DNA of 64,000 nt from Cytophaga hutchinsonii ATCC 33406 (GTDB lineage: Bacteria; Bacteroidota; Bacteroidia; Cytophagales; Cytophagaceae). The position numbers and the translations under genes were made by a program. The stretch's first letter is position 1. Each line of letters begins with the position of its first letter. The stretch spans positions 559,501 to 623,500 of the forward strand of contig NC_008255.1 of assembly GCF_000014145.1 (NCBI RefSeq). Reading direction: 5' to 3'. The notes under the pieces were generated by a model. It was not told where the DNA came from. It was given only the letters and a program-made list of their open reading frames with translations, and searched no databases. This document shows, in pieces, positions 53,964-62,979 of this stretch.

Positions 53964-56900
53964 CTATTGTGTTACGATTTGAATGTAATTACTCAGCTGG
54001 CGACCCGTATACTTTTCTTTGAAAATATAAAAGTATGTTCCGGATTCCAGCTTATTATTATTTTTATCAAACCCCTCCCAGTCATTCTGGTAATTTGTTC
54101 GTTCGTAAACTGTATTGCCCGCTTTGTCCATAACCGTCAGACTGTTTTCTTTATTCAGGTCGGTATAGGCAATAATCAAAGCATCGTTCAGGTTGTCGTT
54201 GTTGGGTGTCATCACTTCATTTGCTTTCAGATCCGGAAGTTTAAACGGAGGTTCTACCGTGATATACAGGTAGGCGGTTTCAGATGTGAGGCCATACTCG
54301 TCTGTAACGGTATAGGCTAATTTTTCAGTGCCTACAAATCCTTCAAACGTGCGGATATATAAATTCCCCTTAGGGTCTATATTGAATGTGCCGAAAGCGG
54401 TGGAATAATATTTATTTTGTATGCCGTTATTTTCGATATCAATATCTGTCAATGTAGGATTGATCGGGTCTGTAAGCCCGTAGTCATTTAATAGAATGTT
54501 AAATAGTGAATCCTGGCCAATTTGTAAAACAATTGTATCGTTAACAGCTATTGGAGCGTATTTTATTGGATATACAGTAAATGTATAAATTGAATCCAGG
54601 CCGGTATAATTATTTGTTGCCGGAATCCGAATCCGAACAGAAAAGGTACCCGTTCCGGAATATGTTGTTATGGTGCCGGTGTTGGTAACTGTTGCTACAT
54701 CATAGCCGGATAGCTGAGTATATGTGATGACTCCATCAGAGGTTTTGTCAGTTGAAATACCGATTGTTTCATTTGGCAAAAAGCCGGTATTTTTGATTTT
54801 AAGTTTTGCTGGTGCGGGGTTAATGAAAAAGCTTGTGCTTACAGTTTCTGCTTTGTAGGTTCCTGTAGCAGCCTGTTTGGCAGTTACGGTGATAATGTTG
54901 TTTGGTGCAGGTCCTGCACATGTAATCTTTAGTGTATTATCAGGCAGTAAGGTAGCGCAGCCGCCGGTTGGTGATACTGTATAGGTAATGGATGTTGCTG
55001 TATTTTTAGTATAAGCAGAGAGTTGAAAATCTGTATCGCCGTAGGTTTTGGTGTTGATGGGATAAATGTACAGGTTAGGTGAAGCAGGTTCTACAATGGT
55101 GAGCGTGTATGCCTGGGTATAAGAGCATTGTGCGTAGCTGTACGTAACGGAAAAAGAATAACTTCCGCCGGTGGTTGGAGTGCCCGATACGATTCCGCCG
55201 CTTGTCATAGATATTCCCGGCACCGCATTTAAAGGGATCATGGAATAAGAGGCCCCCGTTCCTGTTATATTGGCTGTGATCGTTTGGCTGTACGGTTTAT
55301 TTAAAGTACCGTATGGAAGAGCGGAAAGTGTAATCGCAGGCATGGTAACCGGTTTACCTGCAATGGGGCCTGTGGTAACAACCACATTGCCGTTGCAGCT
55401 TTGAGCAATGGTACCGTTGTTGGTCAGCGTACTTTTCGATTCTATTCTGCTGTTATCCGGAACGGTTACGGTAAACCCCGCATTTACGGTAATACTTTTT
55501 GCTATAACTGCGTTAAATGCCGGTGCCGTATAATTTCCTGCAAATACGGCATCCATGTTTTGATCGGGTGCGCCATCGCTCCAGCTGGAGCCGTTCCATA
55601 CCGTTTCAGCTTTACGCACATCAATGGTATACTTGAGGGTTGTCTCGCAAGTGAAGGCATCACTCATTTTTAAGGTCATTTCATACGTAGCAATAGTTTG
55701 CGGAGTGCCATATATTAACACGGTACCCTCGGTGTTGGAAACAACATATGCGGAAAAATTTACTGAAGTAGAGGAGTAACTGGTCAGGGAATAAGGTGCC
55801 GTACCGTCAGCAACTTTCAGGTATGGCGGGTTATAAGCTCTGCCCACATATGCAGGCGGCAGGGTTGAGGAAGTAAAGGATATGGGCCTGCAGTCAAAGA
55901 GCGCAATGGAATTTTCGCTGTTCTGCAACGCAAATGTTGCTTTATAATCCGGGGTTGTATAGGTGGTTGCCTGTGTTTTCCAGCTGCTGGTAAAATTGTT
56001 GTTGTATACGGCAATTTTTGATGTTGCGGAAAGACTTGCGGCCGGGTTTACCGGATTGATCAGGGTAATACCTGTTGTCATGGCAAGATTGGAACTGATG
56101 TACCAGACACCCATGCCGTTATTAGGAATAGTGGCATTTACAGATGTATTGACAGCACCATACCTAACTCCATATATAATATTTGAAACATTACTGATGT
56201 TGTTGATTTCTACTGCTTCCATTCTGACAGCATCGCCAACCGGAAAGGTTTGGGTTGCTTCTGCAGAAATATTTTTCAGCATCCCCGTACCGTTGGTATA
56301 AACCCAGCCGCTGGTGTAAGTAATGCCGCTGTTTGGTCCGTTGTAGATCAGATCCTGGTTGTTTAACTGCAGCAGGTGATTTAAGCTAAGTGCCTTCGAA
56401 ACTTTGGTTTCCATGCTAGCCATAAAGGGAGAAGGAGTCAATGATTTTATTCCGGTACCATCAATCACTAATTCGGAATAATTTGGTGAAGGAAATACGG
56501 TTTGGTTACCGCCGGCATACTGCACGATACTTCTGGCTATAGAGTTTGTAGTGCTGATGAAATTGTGCAGCGTATTACTGGCACCTTTTAGAATCAATTG
56601 CTGTTTTGTATTAAAACCAATAGGAGCATGCTGAATGCTTGAACCTTGGCCGCCTATGAGATTACCATTAACGGTAAGCGTTGTTGTATTTTCGCCAAAG
56701 TTAATAGTAGACATTGTGCCGTTGTTTTTATTTATTTCAAGATCACCGGTAATAACAACTTCAAATCCGGAAATGTTGAAGGTGCTGCCACTTTCAAGCC
56801 CCAGTGCTTTAAGAGTAATATTTTGGGTAAGGTCAATTACATGGCCGGATTGAATGATGCATGTTGCATTACCACCAAGTAGGTCACCAAAAGTGGGCTC

Positions 56901-57062
56901 AAACCCCGTCATGCCATATCGATCCGTACTCCAGTTACCTGGAATGTTGAAGTTTCCGTTTCCTTTGCTGTAGTAAGTATTTTGACCAAAAGTTAGTATT
57001 GAAAAAAAGAACAGTGAAAAGATGCAGGATAGCTTTACGAATAAATAAAATGTACGGTTCAT
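53964..57062 (-). CDS. Giant surface protein: MBG-like domains, type B T9SS tail
   Basis: 1032 residues; first gene of the run. Signal peptide 1-26 (ends LTFGQ). The first about 380 residues are beta-rich (TLTVNGNLIGGQG, TQTFPVGDAVRMEAVEI), like pectin-lyase or filament proteins. Then Ig-like putative-Ig modules (LPYGTLNKPYSQTITA) and MBG-like parts (NTKTYGDTDFQLSAY). The C-terminal CHU_C domain (NEVMTPNNDNLNDALIIAY) matches that of the next gene closely, as does the NDTIVLQIGQDSLFNILLND module before it. The upstream gap (57063-57364) is AT-rich with no clear promoter box. Confidence 0.86.
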   Translation of the reverse strand: MNRTFYLFVKLSCIFSLFFFSILTFGQNTYYSKGNGNFNIPGNWSTDRYGMTGFEPTFGDLLGGNATCIIQSGHVIDLTQNITLKALGLESGSTFNISGFEVVITGDLEINKNNGTMSTINFGENTTTLTVNGNLIGGQGSSIQHAPIGFNTKQQLILKGASNTLHNFISTTNSIARSIVQYAGGNQTVFPSPNYSELVIDGTGIKSLTPSPFMASMETKVSKALSLNHLLQLNNQDLIYNGPNSGITYTSGWVYTNGTGMLKNISAEATQTFPVGDAVRMEAVEINNISNVSNIIYGVRYGAVNTSVNATIPNNGMGVWYISSNLAMTTGITLINPVNPAASLSATSKIAVYNNNFTSSWKTQATTYTTPDYKATFALQNSENSIALFDCRPISFTSSTLPPAYVGRAYNPPYLKVADGTAPYSLTSYSSTSVNFSAYVVSNTEGTVLIYGTPQTIATYEMTLKMSDAFTCETTLKYTIDVRKAETVWNGSSWSDGAPDQNMDAVFAGNYTAPAFNAVIAKSITVNAGFTVTVPDNSRIESKSTLTNNGTIAQSCNGNVVVTTGPIAGKPVTMPAITLSALPYGTLNKPYSQTITANITGTGASYSMIPLNAVPGISMTSGGIVSGTPTTGGSYSFSVTYSYAQCSYTQAYTLTIVEPASPNLYIYPINTKTYGDTDFQLSAYTKNTATSITYTVSPTGGCATLLPDNTLKITCAGPAPNNIITVTAKQAATGTYKAETVSTSFFINPAPAKLKIKNTGFLPNETIGISTDKTSDGVITYTQLSGYDVATVTNTGTITTYSGTGTFSVRIRIPATNNYTGLDSIYTFTVYPIKYAPIAVNDTIVLQIGQDSLFNILLNDYGLTDPINPTLTDIDIENNGIQNKYYSTAFGTFNIDPKGNLYIRTFEGFVGTEKLAYTVTDEYGLTSETAYLYITVEPPFKLPDLKANEVMTPNNDNLNDALIIAYTDLNKENSLTVMDKAGNTVYERTNYQNDWEGFDKNNNKLESGTYFYIFKEKYTGRQLSNYIQIVTQ

Positions 57063-57364
57063 ATCTGAATATATATTATGCCATAAATTAAATTAACAGG
57101 ACTTCTGATTTTTCAACGATGTTCAAAAAAATAAAATATATAACATATTATTGTCTTGTTATCAGCAGCCATAAGCCTGTTTATAACCGAAAAATCTACT
57201 TATAAACAGGGAGTTAAATATAATACATTTCTGGGAAATTGTATACTAAACAAACCTGTAATGGATTGCTGTTGAAACATCTATACACTATTTTTTTGCC
57301 GGAAAAACCTGCATTTCAATCAAAAAAGCCTTATCTTATTATAGTATGTATTAATTACCAGACT

Positions 57365-58171
57365 ATGTTTCCAATCATTGTTATTGCCGTACTCTTATTC
57401 GGCTTATTATTTCTTTTCACGCAGAAAAAGAACAAAAAGGTTAAAATCGTTTTGGCGCAGCCCTTTCCGGAAGCATGGCATGCGTATCTGTTGCAGGAAG
57501 TGAAATTCTATGCAGAACTTTCTGCGGATGACCAGGTCCGTTTTCAGAATAAAGTAAAGAAATTCTTCAGCGATACAGCTATTACAGGTGTAAAGGATCT
57601 GGAGGTTACGGATGAACTGAAACTGCTGGTTGCTGCAAGCGCCATTATACCGGTATTTTTGTTTGATGGCTGGGAATATGTTAATCTTTCGGAAGTAATT
57701 ATTTATGACGGTGCGGTTGAGCCAAATCAGACCAATGATGCGGAATCTGACGGCACCCTGCTCGGGCAGGTGCGTCCGCTGCAGACCCGCCATGTGATGC
57801 TTTTGTCCAAACAGTTTCTGGTACAGGGCTTCGAATCCATGAACGGAAAATCAAATGTAGGCATTCATGAATTTGCGCATCTGATCGATCAGGCAGACGG
57901 TACCTTCGACGGCATTCCGAAAGCCTTTATGCCCGAAGAGCTGCTGAAACCCTGGACAAAAGTAATGTATGCCGAGATTGAAAAAATTGCTGAAAACCGT
58001 TCCGATATTAATCCATACGCCTTAACAAACCACGCCGAATTTTTTGCCGTAGTATGTGAATATTTCTTTGAGAATCCGGAAAAATTTCAGGAAAAACATC
58101 CGCAGCTGTATGACCTGATGAATCAGATTTTTAAACGGGAGGAAGCTTTGACCGCGGATGGAATTGATTAA
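57365..58171 (+). CDS. MtfA-like zinc peptidase
   Basis: 268 residues from ATG 57365. One N-terminal membrane helix (about 2-18), basic QKKNKKVK, then the MtfA/glucose-regulated peptidase domain. The zinc motif is GIHEFAHLIDQADG (H168, E169, H172), with a further acidic ligand in NHAEFFAV. The E. coli MtfA binds the repressor Mlc and has aminopeptidase activity; there is no Mlc target visible here. The N-terminal anchor is a difference from E. coli MtfA. Confidence 0.85.
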   Translation: MFPIIVIAVLLFGLLFLFTQKKNKKVKIVLAQPFPEAWHAYLLQEVKFYAELSADDQVRFQNKVKKFFSDTAITGVKDLEVTDELKLLVAASAIIPVFLFDGWEYVNLSEVIIYDGAVEPNQTNDAESDGTLLGQVRPLQTRHVMLLSKQFLVQGFESMNGKSNVGIHEFAHLIDQADGTFDGIPKAFMPEELLKPWTKVMYAEIEKIAENRSDINPYALTNHAEFFAVVCEYFFENPEKFQEKHPQLYDLMNQIFKREEALTADGID

Positions 58172-58200
58172 AATAATAAAATGATTGTTGTAGAGACGTA

Positions 58201-58315
58201 ATTCTTTATTCCTGGGCGATGCCCAGGAATAAAGAATACATCTGTACCATGGTTTGTGGCTCCGCCGCGGCGGACATATCAGCTATCCTGTTCCGGTCTG
58301 TGTGTCACAGACCGG
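58201..58315. repeat. Intergenic palindromes after the MtfA-like gene
   Basis: 58201-58217 and 58221-58237 form a perfect 17-bp hairpin (ATTCTTTATTCCTGGGC, loop GAT). TCCGCCGCGGCGGA follows at 58261, and CCGGTCTGTG-TGT-CACAGACCGG at 58293-58315. Three repeat families thus meet in one 250-bp gap. Confidence 0.78.
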
Positions 58316-58420
58316 GGTTTAGGTTCTAAATCTCGACGACGTTTTAAACCCCGGCGAACTTCGTTTTCACTTTACAATTTAATTCGTACCTTAAATTTTC
58401 AAACCAAATAATTCATACCT

Positions 58421-58753
58421 ATGGAATTTACAGAAGAACCCCTGGTAAATGTACTGGAAGTGCTCCGTAAGCGCGGTTATACAGAAGATTTTAATTTGCT
58501 GGAAGAATGTATTTCCTATAAAACAGACGGAAATGCCGTAGATATTTCAGACATGGTGATTGATAAGATCTACCGCTTTACCGGACTGAATGATGTAGAA
58601 GACGAAGCGATTCTGTATGCCATCACGTACAAAAAAGACAACGTAAAAGGTGTTATTGTAAATGGTTATGCAACCAATGCAGACAGCGGCACCAATAAAA
58701 TTATTGACCAGATTCCGGTAGAAATTATCGAAGAAGACTGGCTGAAAAAATAA
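58421..58753 (+). CDS. Conserved hypothetical cytosolic protein
   Basis: 110 residues, acidic, no signal peptide. VLEVLRKRGYTEDFNLLEE and IDKIYRFTGLNDVEDEAILYAI are the clearest blocks. Short proteins of this kind are widespread in Bacteroidota without known function. Followed 80 bp later by the Tat-exported gene. Confidence 0.7.
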   Translation: MEFTEEPLVNVLEVLRKRGYTEDFNLLEECISYKTDGNAVDISDMVIDKIYRFTGLNDVEDEAILYAITYKKDNVKGVIVNGYATNADSGTNKIIDQIPVEIIEEDWLKK

Positions 58754-58833
58754 CAGCATATAGTATATATACTTGCAGGCAATGCATGCCTGCTCTTTTT
58801 TACTGCCGGCATACCGTACAAATCCGTTTCTGA

Positions 58834-59790
58834 ATGAACGCTAATACACGTCGTATCTTTATCAAGCAGTCGGCTATGGCTGCTGCAGGCATTGCTGCAA
58901 CAGCGCTGCTGCCTTCTTTTTCCGTTTTTGCAGAAGAACAGAAAAAATTTGATTTTACTATTTCACTTGCACAATGGTCGCTGCATAAAGCCTTGTTCAG
59001 CGGGCAGATCAGCAACCTGGATTTTCCCGTAGTGGCCAGGCAGCAATACGGTTTTGAAGCCGTAGAATATGTAAATCAGTTTTTCAAAGACAAAGCAACA
59101 GACACTGTCTATCTGAATCAGCTGAAACAGCGCTGCAACGACAATGGTGTGAAGAGCGTACTGATCATGGTAGATCAGGAAGGGTTACTCGGAGATAAAA
59201 ACGAAGCCGAAAGAGCCAAAGCGGTAGCGAATCATTACAAGTGGGTGGACGCATCCAAACACCTGGGCGGGCATGCCATCCGCGTAAATTTACATGGTGA
59301 TGCAACGGCAGAAGAGTGGCACCGCTCATCTGTTAAAAGTTTGCGCGCCCTCGCTGAATATGCAGAGAAGATGGATATGACCATTCTTGCGGAGAACCAC
59401 GGCACCTGGTCCTCTAACGCAGGCATGCTGGTTAAGGTGATACAGGAAGTGAATCACAAACGCTGCAAGACGATGGTTGATTTTGCAAACTTCTGCGTGC
59501 GCCGCGAAAAAGGAGACCTGTGGGAATCGCCGTGCGTGGACTGGTACGACAAATACAAAGGCGTAGAAGAATTGCTGCCGTATGCAAAAGGCGTAAGTGC
59601 AAAAACATTTGATTTTACAGCAAGCGGAGAAGAAAGCAATACAGATTTTACCCGTATGCTTAAGCTCGTAAAGGCCTCGGGCTACAAAGGGTATGTCGGC
59701 GTAGAGTATGAAGGTGAACGCTTAAGCGAAGACGAAGGAATCAAAGCAAGTAAGAAGCTGCTGGAAAGAATCAGAAAACAGTTAGCATAA
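58834..59790 (+). CDS. Tat-exported TIM-barrel protein (sugar isomerase/epimerase family)
   Basis: 318 residues. Twin-arginine signal TRRIFIKQSAMAAAGIAATA at 5-24. Xylose-isomerase-like TIM barrel: FTISLAQWSLH, FEAVEYVNQFF, VKSVLIMVDQEG, HAIRVNLHGD, ILAENHGTWSSN, KTMVDFANFC and YVGVEYEGE, where the acidic and histidine residues at strand ends would bind the metal. Tat export suggests it folds with a metal in the cytosol and then acts in the periplasm on a sugar. Substrate unknown. Confidence 0.83.
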   Translation: MNANTRRIFIKQSAMAAAGIAATALLPSFSVFAEEQKKFDFTISLAQWSLHKALFSGQISNLDFPVVARQQYGFEAVEYVNQFFKDKATDTVYLNQLKQRCNDNGVKSVLIMVDQEGLLGDKNEAERAKAVANHYKWVDASKHLGGHAIRVNLHGDATAEEWHRSSVKSLRALAEYAEKMDMTILAENHGTWSSNAGMLVKVIQEVNHKRCKTMVDFANFCVRREKGDLWESPCVDWYDKYKGVEELLPYAKGVSAKTFDFTASGEESNTDFTRMLKLVKASGYKGYVGVEYEGERLSEDEGIKASKKLLERIRKQLA

Positions 59791-59879
59791 TGATCTAACA
59801 TTCTTTAGATTTTAACCCAGTTATTGTTGTTCTTTTTATATGTTCTTTTGTCTTGATACAAAAGAACCAAAAAATCAAG

Positions 59880-60009
59880 GCTGATTTCAAATAAGCTAAA
59901 ATTTTGGTTCATGGAGCTAACGCTGCAAAATCGTCCTGAAAAAGGACTAGTTGCAGCGTTCAAAAAGCTCCATGAACCAAAATTTCTTAACGCAATTTGA
60001 AATGAGGCC
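59880..60009. repeat. Long stem-loop repeat in the gap before the protease gene
   Basis: AAATTTTGGTTCATGGAGCT (59899-59918) is exactly complementary to 59966-59985. Directly inside it AACGCTGCAA (59919-59928) pairs with TTGCAGCGTT (59951-59960), and GTCCT/AGGAC further in. Outside, GATTTCAAAT and ATTTGAAAT-like ends also match. The strip just before it, cttgatacaaaagaacc, is a familiar dispersed sequence in Bacteroidota genomes. No T tract or open frame. Confidence 0.75.
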
Positions 60010-60085
60010 GTTGTTACCTGCTATTTTATCTGCGTGATTACAAATTATGTAAACCTAAGATGATTATATTATTTCAAACAAACAT

Positions 60086-60973
60086 ATGTTCATACAAGCA
60101 ATAGAGCGCGTCTCTGCGTTTACCCGCCCGATCCACACCATACTCCGCACGTATAGCGGAAACCAGGTAATACCAGGCGCCGCTACCATTTTTTTTGTAA
60201 ATGAACTGGGCTATGCCGTTACCTGTAAGCACGTGGTTGAAATGCTGCTGGCTTCAGAAAACATCAACGCTGCGTATACAGCATTTAAAACAGAAAAATC
60301 AAAACTGGTTCAGGATGGAAAATATAAAGCCAGTCTGAAAGGGCTGGAACTGAAATATGGTTTCAATCCCGAAGCCGTGATTCAGATGCGCAGCACCTTT
60401 GTGGATACGGTTGATACCATGTCGAGCTTTACCGTATACCTGCATCCGGCATTGGATCTGGCCATTCTTAAGATCAATGACTTCAGTAACATTTTATATT
60501 CCGATGTAGCTGTCTTTAAAAAAGACGGTGCACAGATCAAACAGGGAGAAATGCTTTGCCGCCTGGGTTTTCCGTTTCCGGAGTTTACCAATTATGCGTA
60601 CAATCAGACAACGGATGACATAGAATGGAAAAACGAAGGCATTGCCCATTCCCCGCGCTTTCCGATAGAAGGTATGGTGACCCGGTTTTTAGCGGAGCAG
60701 TCGGGCATTTATGGCATTGAACTGAGCACGCCAGGGTTAAAAGGCCAAAGCGGCGGACCGCTCTTTAACAAACAAGGCATTGTATGCGGCATGCAGTTTT
60801 CTACCAAACACCTGCATTTGGGTTTTGATATCATCGATTCTGAAATGCTGATCCAGAATAAATTAAAGAAGGTTACCGATTATTCATTTATGCACCTGGG
60901 GCAGTGTATTCATGTAGATGCAATAAAAGCGTTTCTGGATGAACATAAGGTGAAATATTATGTAGAAGATTAA
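60086..60973 (+). CDS. Trypsin-like serine protease without signal peptide
   Basis: 295 residues. Catalytic triad in order: H49 (AVTCKHVVEM), D124 (HPALDLAILK), S222 (GQSGGPLFN). The fold is that of the S1/HtrA class, but there is no PDZ domain, signal peptide or membrane segment, so it appears cytosolic. Between His and Asp there is an inserted helical stretch (about 55-110). Substrate unknown. Some Bacteroidota copies of this kind act near stress or defence genes; the neighbours here do not say. Confidence 0.82.
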   Translation: MFIQAIERVSAFTRPIHTILRTYSGNQVIPGAATIFFVNELGYAVTCKHVVEMLLASENINAAYTAFKTEKSKLVQDGKYKASLKGLELKYGFNPEAVIQMRSTFVDTVDTMSSFTVYLHPALDLAILKINDFSNILYSDVAVFKKDGAQIKQGEMLCRLGFPFPEFTNYAYNQTTDDIEWKNEGIAHSPRFPIEGMVTRFLAEQSGIYGIELSTPGLKGQSGGPLFNKQGIVCGMQFSTKHLHLGFDIIDSEMLIQNKLKKVTDYSFMHLGQCIHVDAIKAFLDEHKVKYYVED

Positions 60974-61306
60974 ACACGATGAAAATTCTTTACTATAAAG
61001 ATATGTATATGTACGCCTCAGCATGAAATTTAAAATGGAATTCCTGTTTTTAATAGCAATTAGTACACGAAACCGGGTTTATTAATATAATTTTTTATGG
61101 TTGGATATGTAGAAAATTTACACACATTCATTGATAAAACCCTATTGTATTATTCGAAAAATCCTATAAATGATACTTTTTAACGATTTATATTGTACTA
61201 ATCTATTACAAATACAATTTTATTCTCGTAAATAATCATAATATTAAATCTGTGGTAATATTGTATTTATTGAAGAAATTGCTAAATTAGGGGTATTGTA
61301 AAAAAA
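60974..61306. other. AT-rich gap before the RND operon
   Basis: 333 bp without a gene. It is strongly AT-rich. I see no repeat, clear promoter box or hairpin; regulatory sites for the following operon are expected here but not identified. Confidence 0.5.
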
Positions 61307-61693
61307 ATGTTGCGCCCCTTATTTACATATCTCTTAATACTAAATCTTTTTACCATTTCTCTTTTGAATGTTCGGGAAGAAGTGCCGGTATATGAATCGT
61401 GGCTTACAGCTAAAGAGCTTGTAAAAAAGGAATGCAGCTCTTTTTTTAAAGAACATAGTCTTTATCAGAAAGCTTCTCATACTTCTCACCCGGAGGATGC
61501 TGAAATGCTTGAGACTATGCCGCTGGAGTATGAAAATGAAATTGAGATCGAATCACATATTTTCGGAATCCCTTTTATATCCGAAATAACCTACACACAT
61601 TTAAGTACCAGCATTCATGCCTATCATGGGTATGAATTATTGATCGTAAAAGTCCAGCATCAGGATATTTTTTCTCCGCCCCCAAACTGCTAA
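61307..61693 (+). CDS. Small exported protein heading the RND operon
   Basis: 128 residues. N-terminal helix LLILNLFTISLLN (about 9-21), then a charged region with SLYQKASHTSHPEDAEMLE, a core IFGIPFISEITYTHLST and the tail DIFSPPPNC. Not recognised. The PP-containing tail recalls the two small CxGKCYL proteins at 36114 and 38419, though there is no GKCYL motif here. 118 bp upstream of the membrane fusion gene. Confidence 0.6.
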   Translation: MLRPLFTYLLILNLFTISLLNVREEVPVYESWLTAKELVKKECSSFFKEHSLYQKASHTSHPEDAEMLETMPLEYENEIEIESHIFGIPFISEITYTHLSTSIHAYHGYELLIVKVQHQDIFSPPPNC

Positions 61694-61811
61694 CCCATCA
61701 CTGCCTTGCTGCAGCAGTATGTTATTATAACCGTAGCGTATAATAACTTTTAAAACCCTTATCATTAACATTACTTAAACAGTGTTTAAGTGCTTAACTA
61801 TTTATTATAAA

Positions 61812-62927
61812 ATGACAAAGCTATTTGTTTATACAGGTCTGATTATTCAATTGGTTTCCCTGAGTTGTTCATTCGATAAAGAAAAAAAACAAAGCGAAAA
61901 ATTCACCGTAACCCGTCCGATTATTATTGATACAGTGTATTACATTGATTATGTTTCAGATATCCACTCTGTTAAAAACGTTGAGATCAGATCGCGTGTA
62001 AAAGGATATGTTGAAAGCATTCTGGTAGATGAGGGCATGTCTGTGAAAAAAGGCCAGATCCTTTTCCGTATCAGTGACCAGGAATACAAAGAAGATTTAT
62101 TAAAGGCAAAGGCGAATCTGAAAAATGCGATCGCTGAAGCAAAGTCTGCGGAACTGAACCTGCAGAATGTAAAAGTGCTGGTAGATAAAAATGTTGTATC
62201 CAGAACAGAACTGGATATGGCAACAGCAAAGCTGGATGCCCTGAATGCCAATATTGATGAGGCAAAATCGCATGAAGTGAGTGCTCAGCTTAAATTAGGT
62301 TTTACAGAAGTACGTGCTCCGTTTGACGGCATCATTGACCGTATTCCAAACAAAGCAGGCAGCTTAATTGACGAAGGTACGTTGCTGACAACCTTATCTG
62401 ATAACAGCGAAGTATTTGCTTATTTTAATGTGTCAGAAAAAGAATACTTAGATTTTACATCAGACCGTTCCGGCTCATACAGCAAGTCTGTAAGCCTTAT
62501 TTTAGCGAACAATGAAGAACATCCCTATAAAGGCCAGGTAGAAACAATAGAAGGCGAGTTTGATAATTCAACCGGAAGTATTGCCTTCCGCGCACGTTTC
62601 CCGAATCCGGATAAAGTATTGAAACACGGCTCAAGCGGTAAGATCCGTTTGAAAAGATCGGTGCAGAATGCGCTGGTGATTCCGCAGAAATCGACCTTTG
62701 AAATTCAGGACCGCATGTTTGTTTATGTAGTAAATCACGACAACGTTGTTGAGATGCGCGGCATACAGCCTAAATTGCGCATCCCGCATTTATATATTTT
62801 AGAATCGGGTATTACCGCGAATGATAAATTTATATACGAAGGCATTCAGGATGTAAGAGAAGGAGAAGAAATTGCGCCGGAGTTTGTTTCGCTCAAAGCA
62901 ATTATCGCTCAGTTTGAAGCACACTAA
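61812..62927 (+). CDS. RND efflux periplasmic adaptor (membrane fusion protein)
   Basis: 371 residues from ATG 61812. Lipobox LVSLSC (C20). Biotinyl-lipoyl region NVEIRSRVKGYVESILVDEG, a coiled-coil hairpin at about 90-150 (LKNAIAEAKSAELNLQNVK, then NIDEAKSHEVSAQLKL), VRAPFDGIID, and a beta-barrel with SLILANNEEHPYKG. AcrA/MexA type. Joins the inner-membrane pump encoded next to an outer-membrane channel, which must lie beyond the window. Confidence 0.9.
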   Translation: MTKLFVYTGLIIQLVSLSCSFDKEKKQSEKFTVTRPIIIDTVYYIDYVSDIHSVKNVEIRSRVKGYVESILVDEGMSVKKGQILFRISDQEYKEDLLKAKANLKNAIAEAKSAELNLQNVKVLVDKNVVSRTELDMATAKLDALNANIDEAKSHEVSAQLKLGFTEVRAPFDGIIDRIPNKAGSLIDEGTLLTTLSDNSEVFAYFNVSEKEYLDFTSDRSGSYSKSVSLILANNEEHPYKGQVETIEGEFDNSTGSIAFRARFPNPDKVLKHGSSGKIRLKRSVQNALVIPQKSTFEIQDRMFVYVVNHDNVVEMRGIQPKLRIPHLYILESGITANDKFIYEGIQDVREGEEIAPEFVSLKAIIAQFEAH

Positions 62928-62979
62928 TTAACGTGCATGATTTATGAATCATATTCATTTTACCTCTTACTGATTTTAT

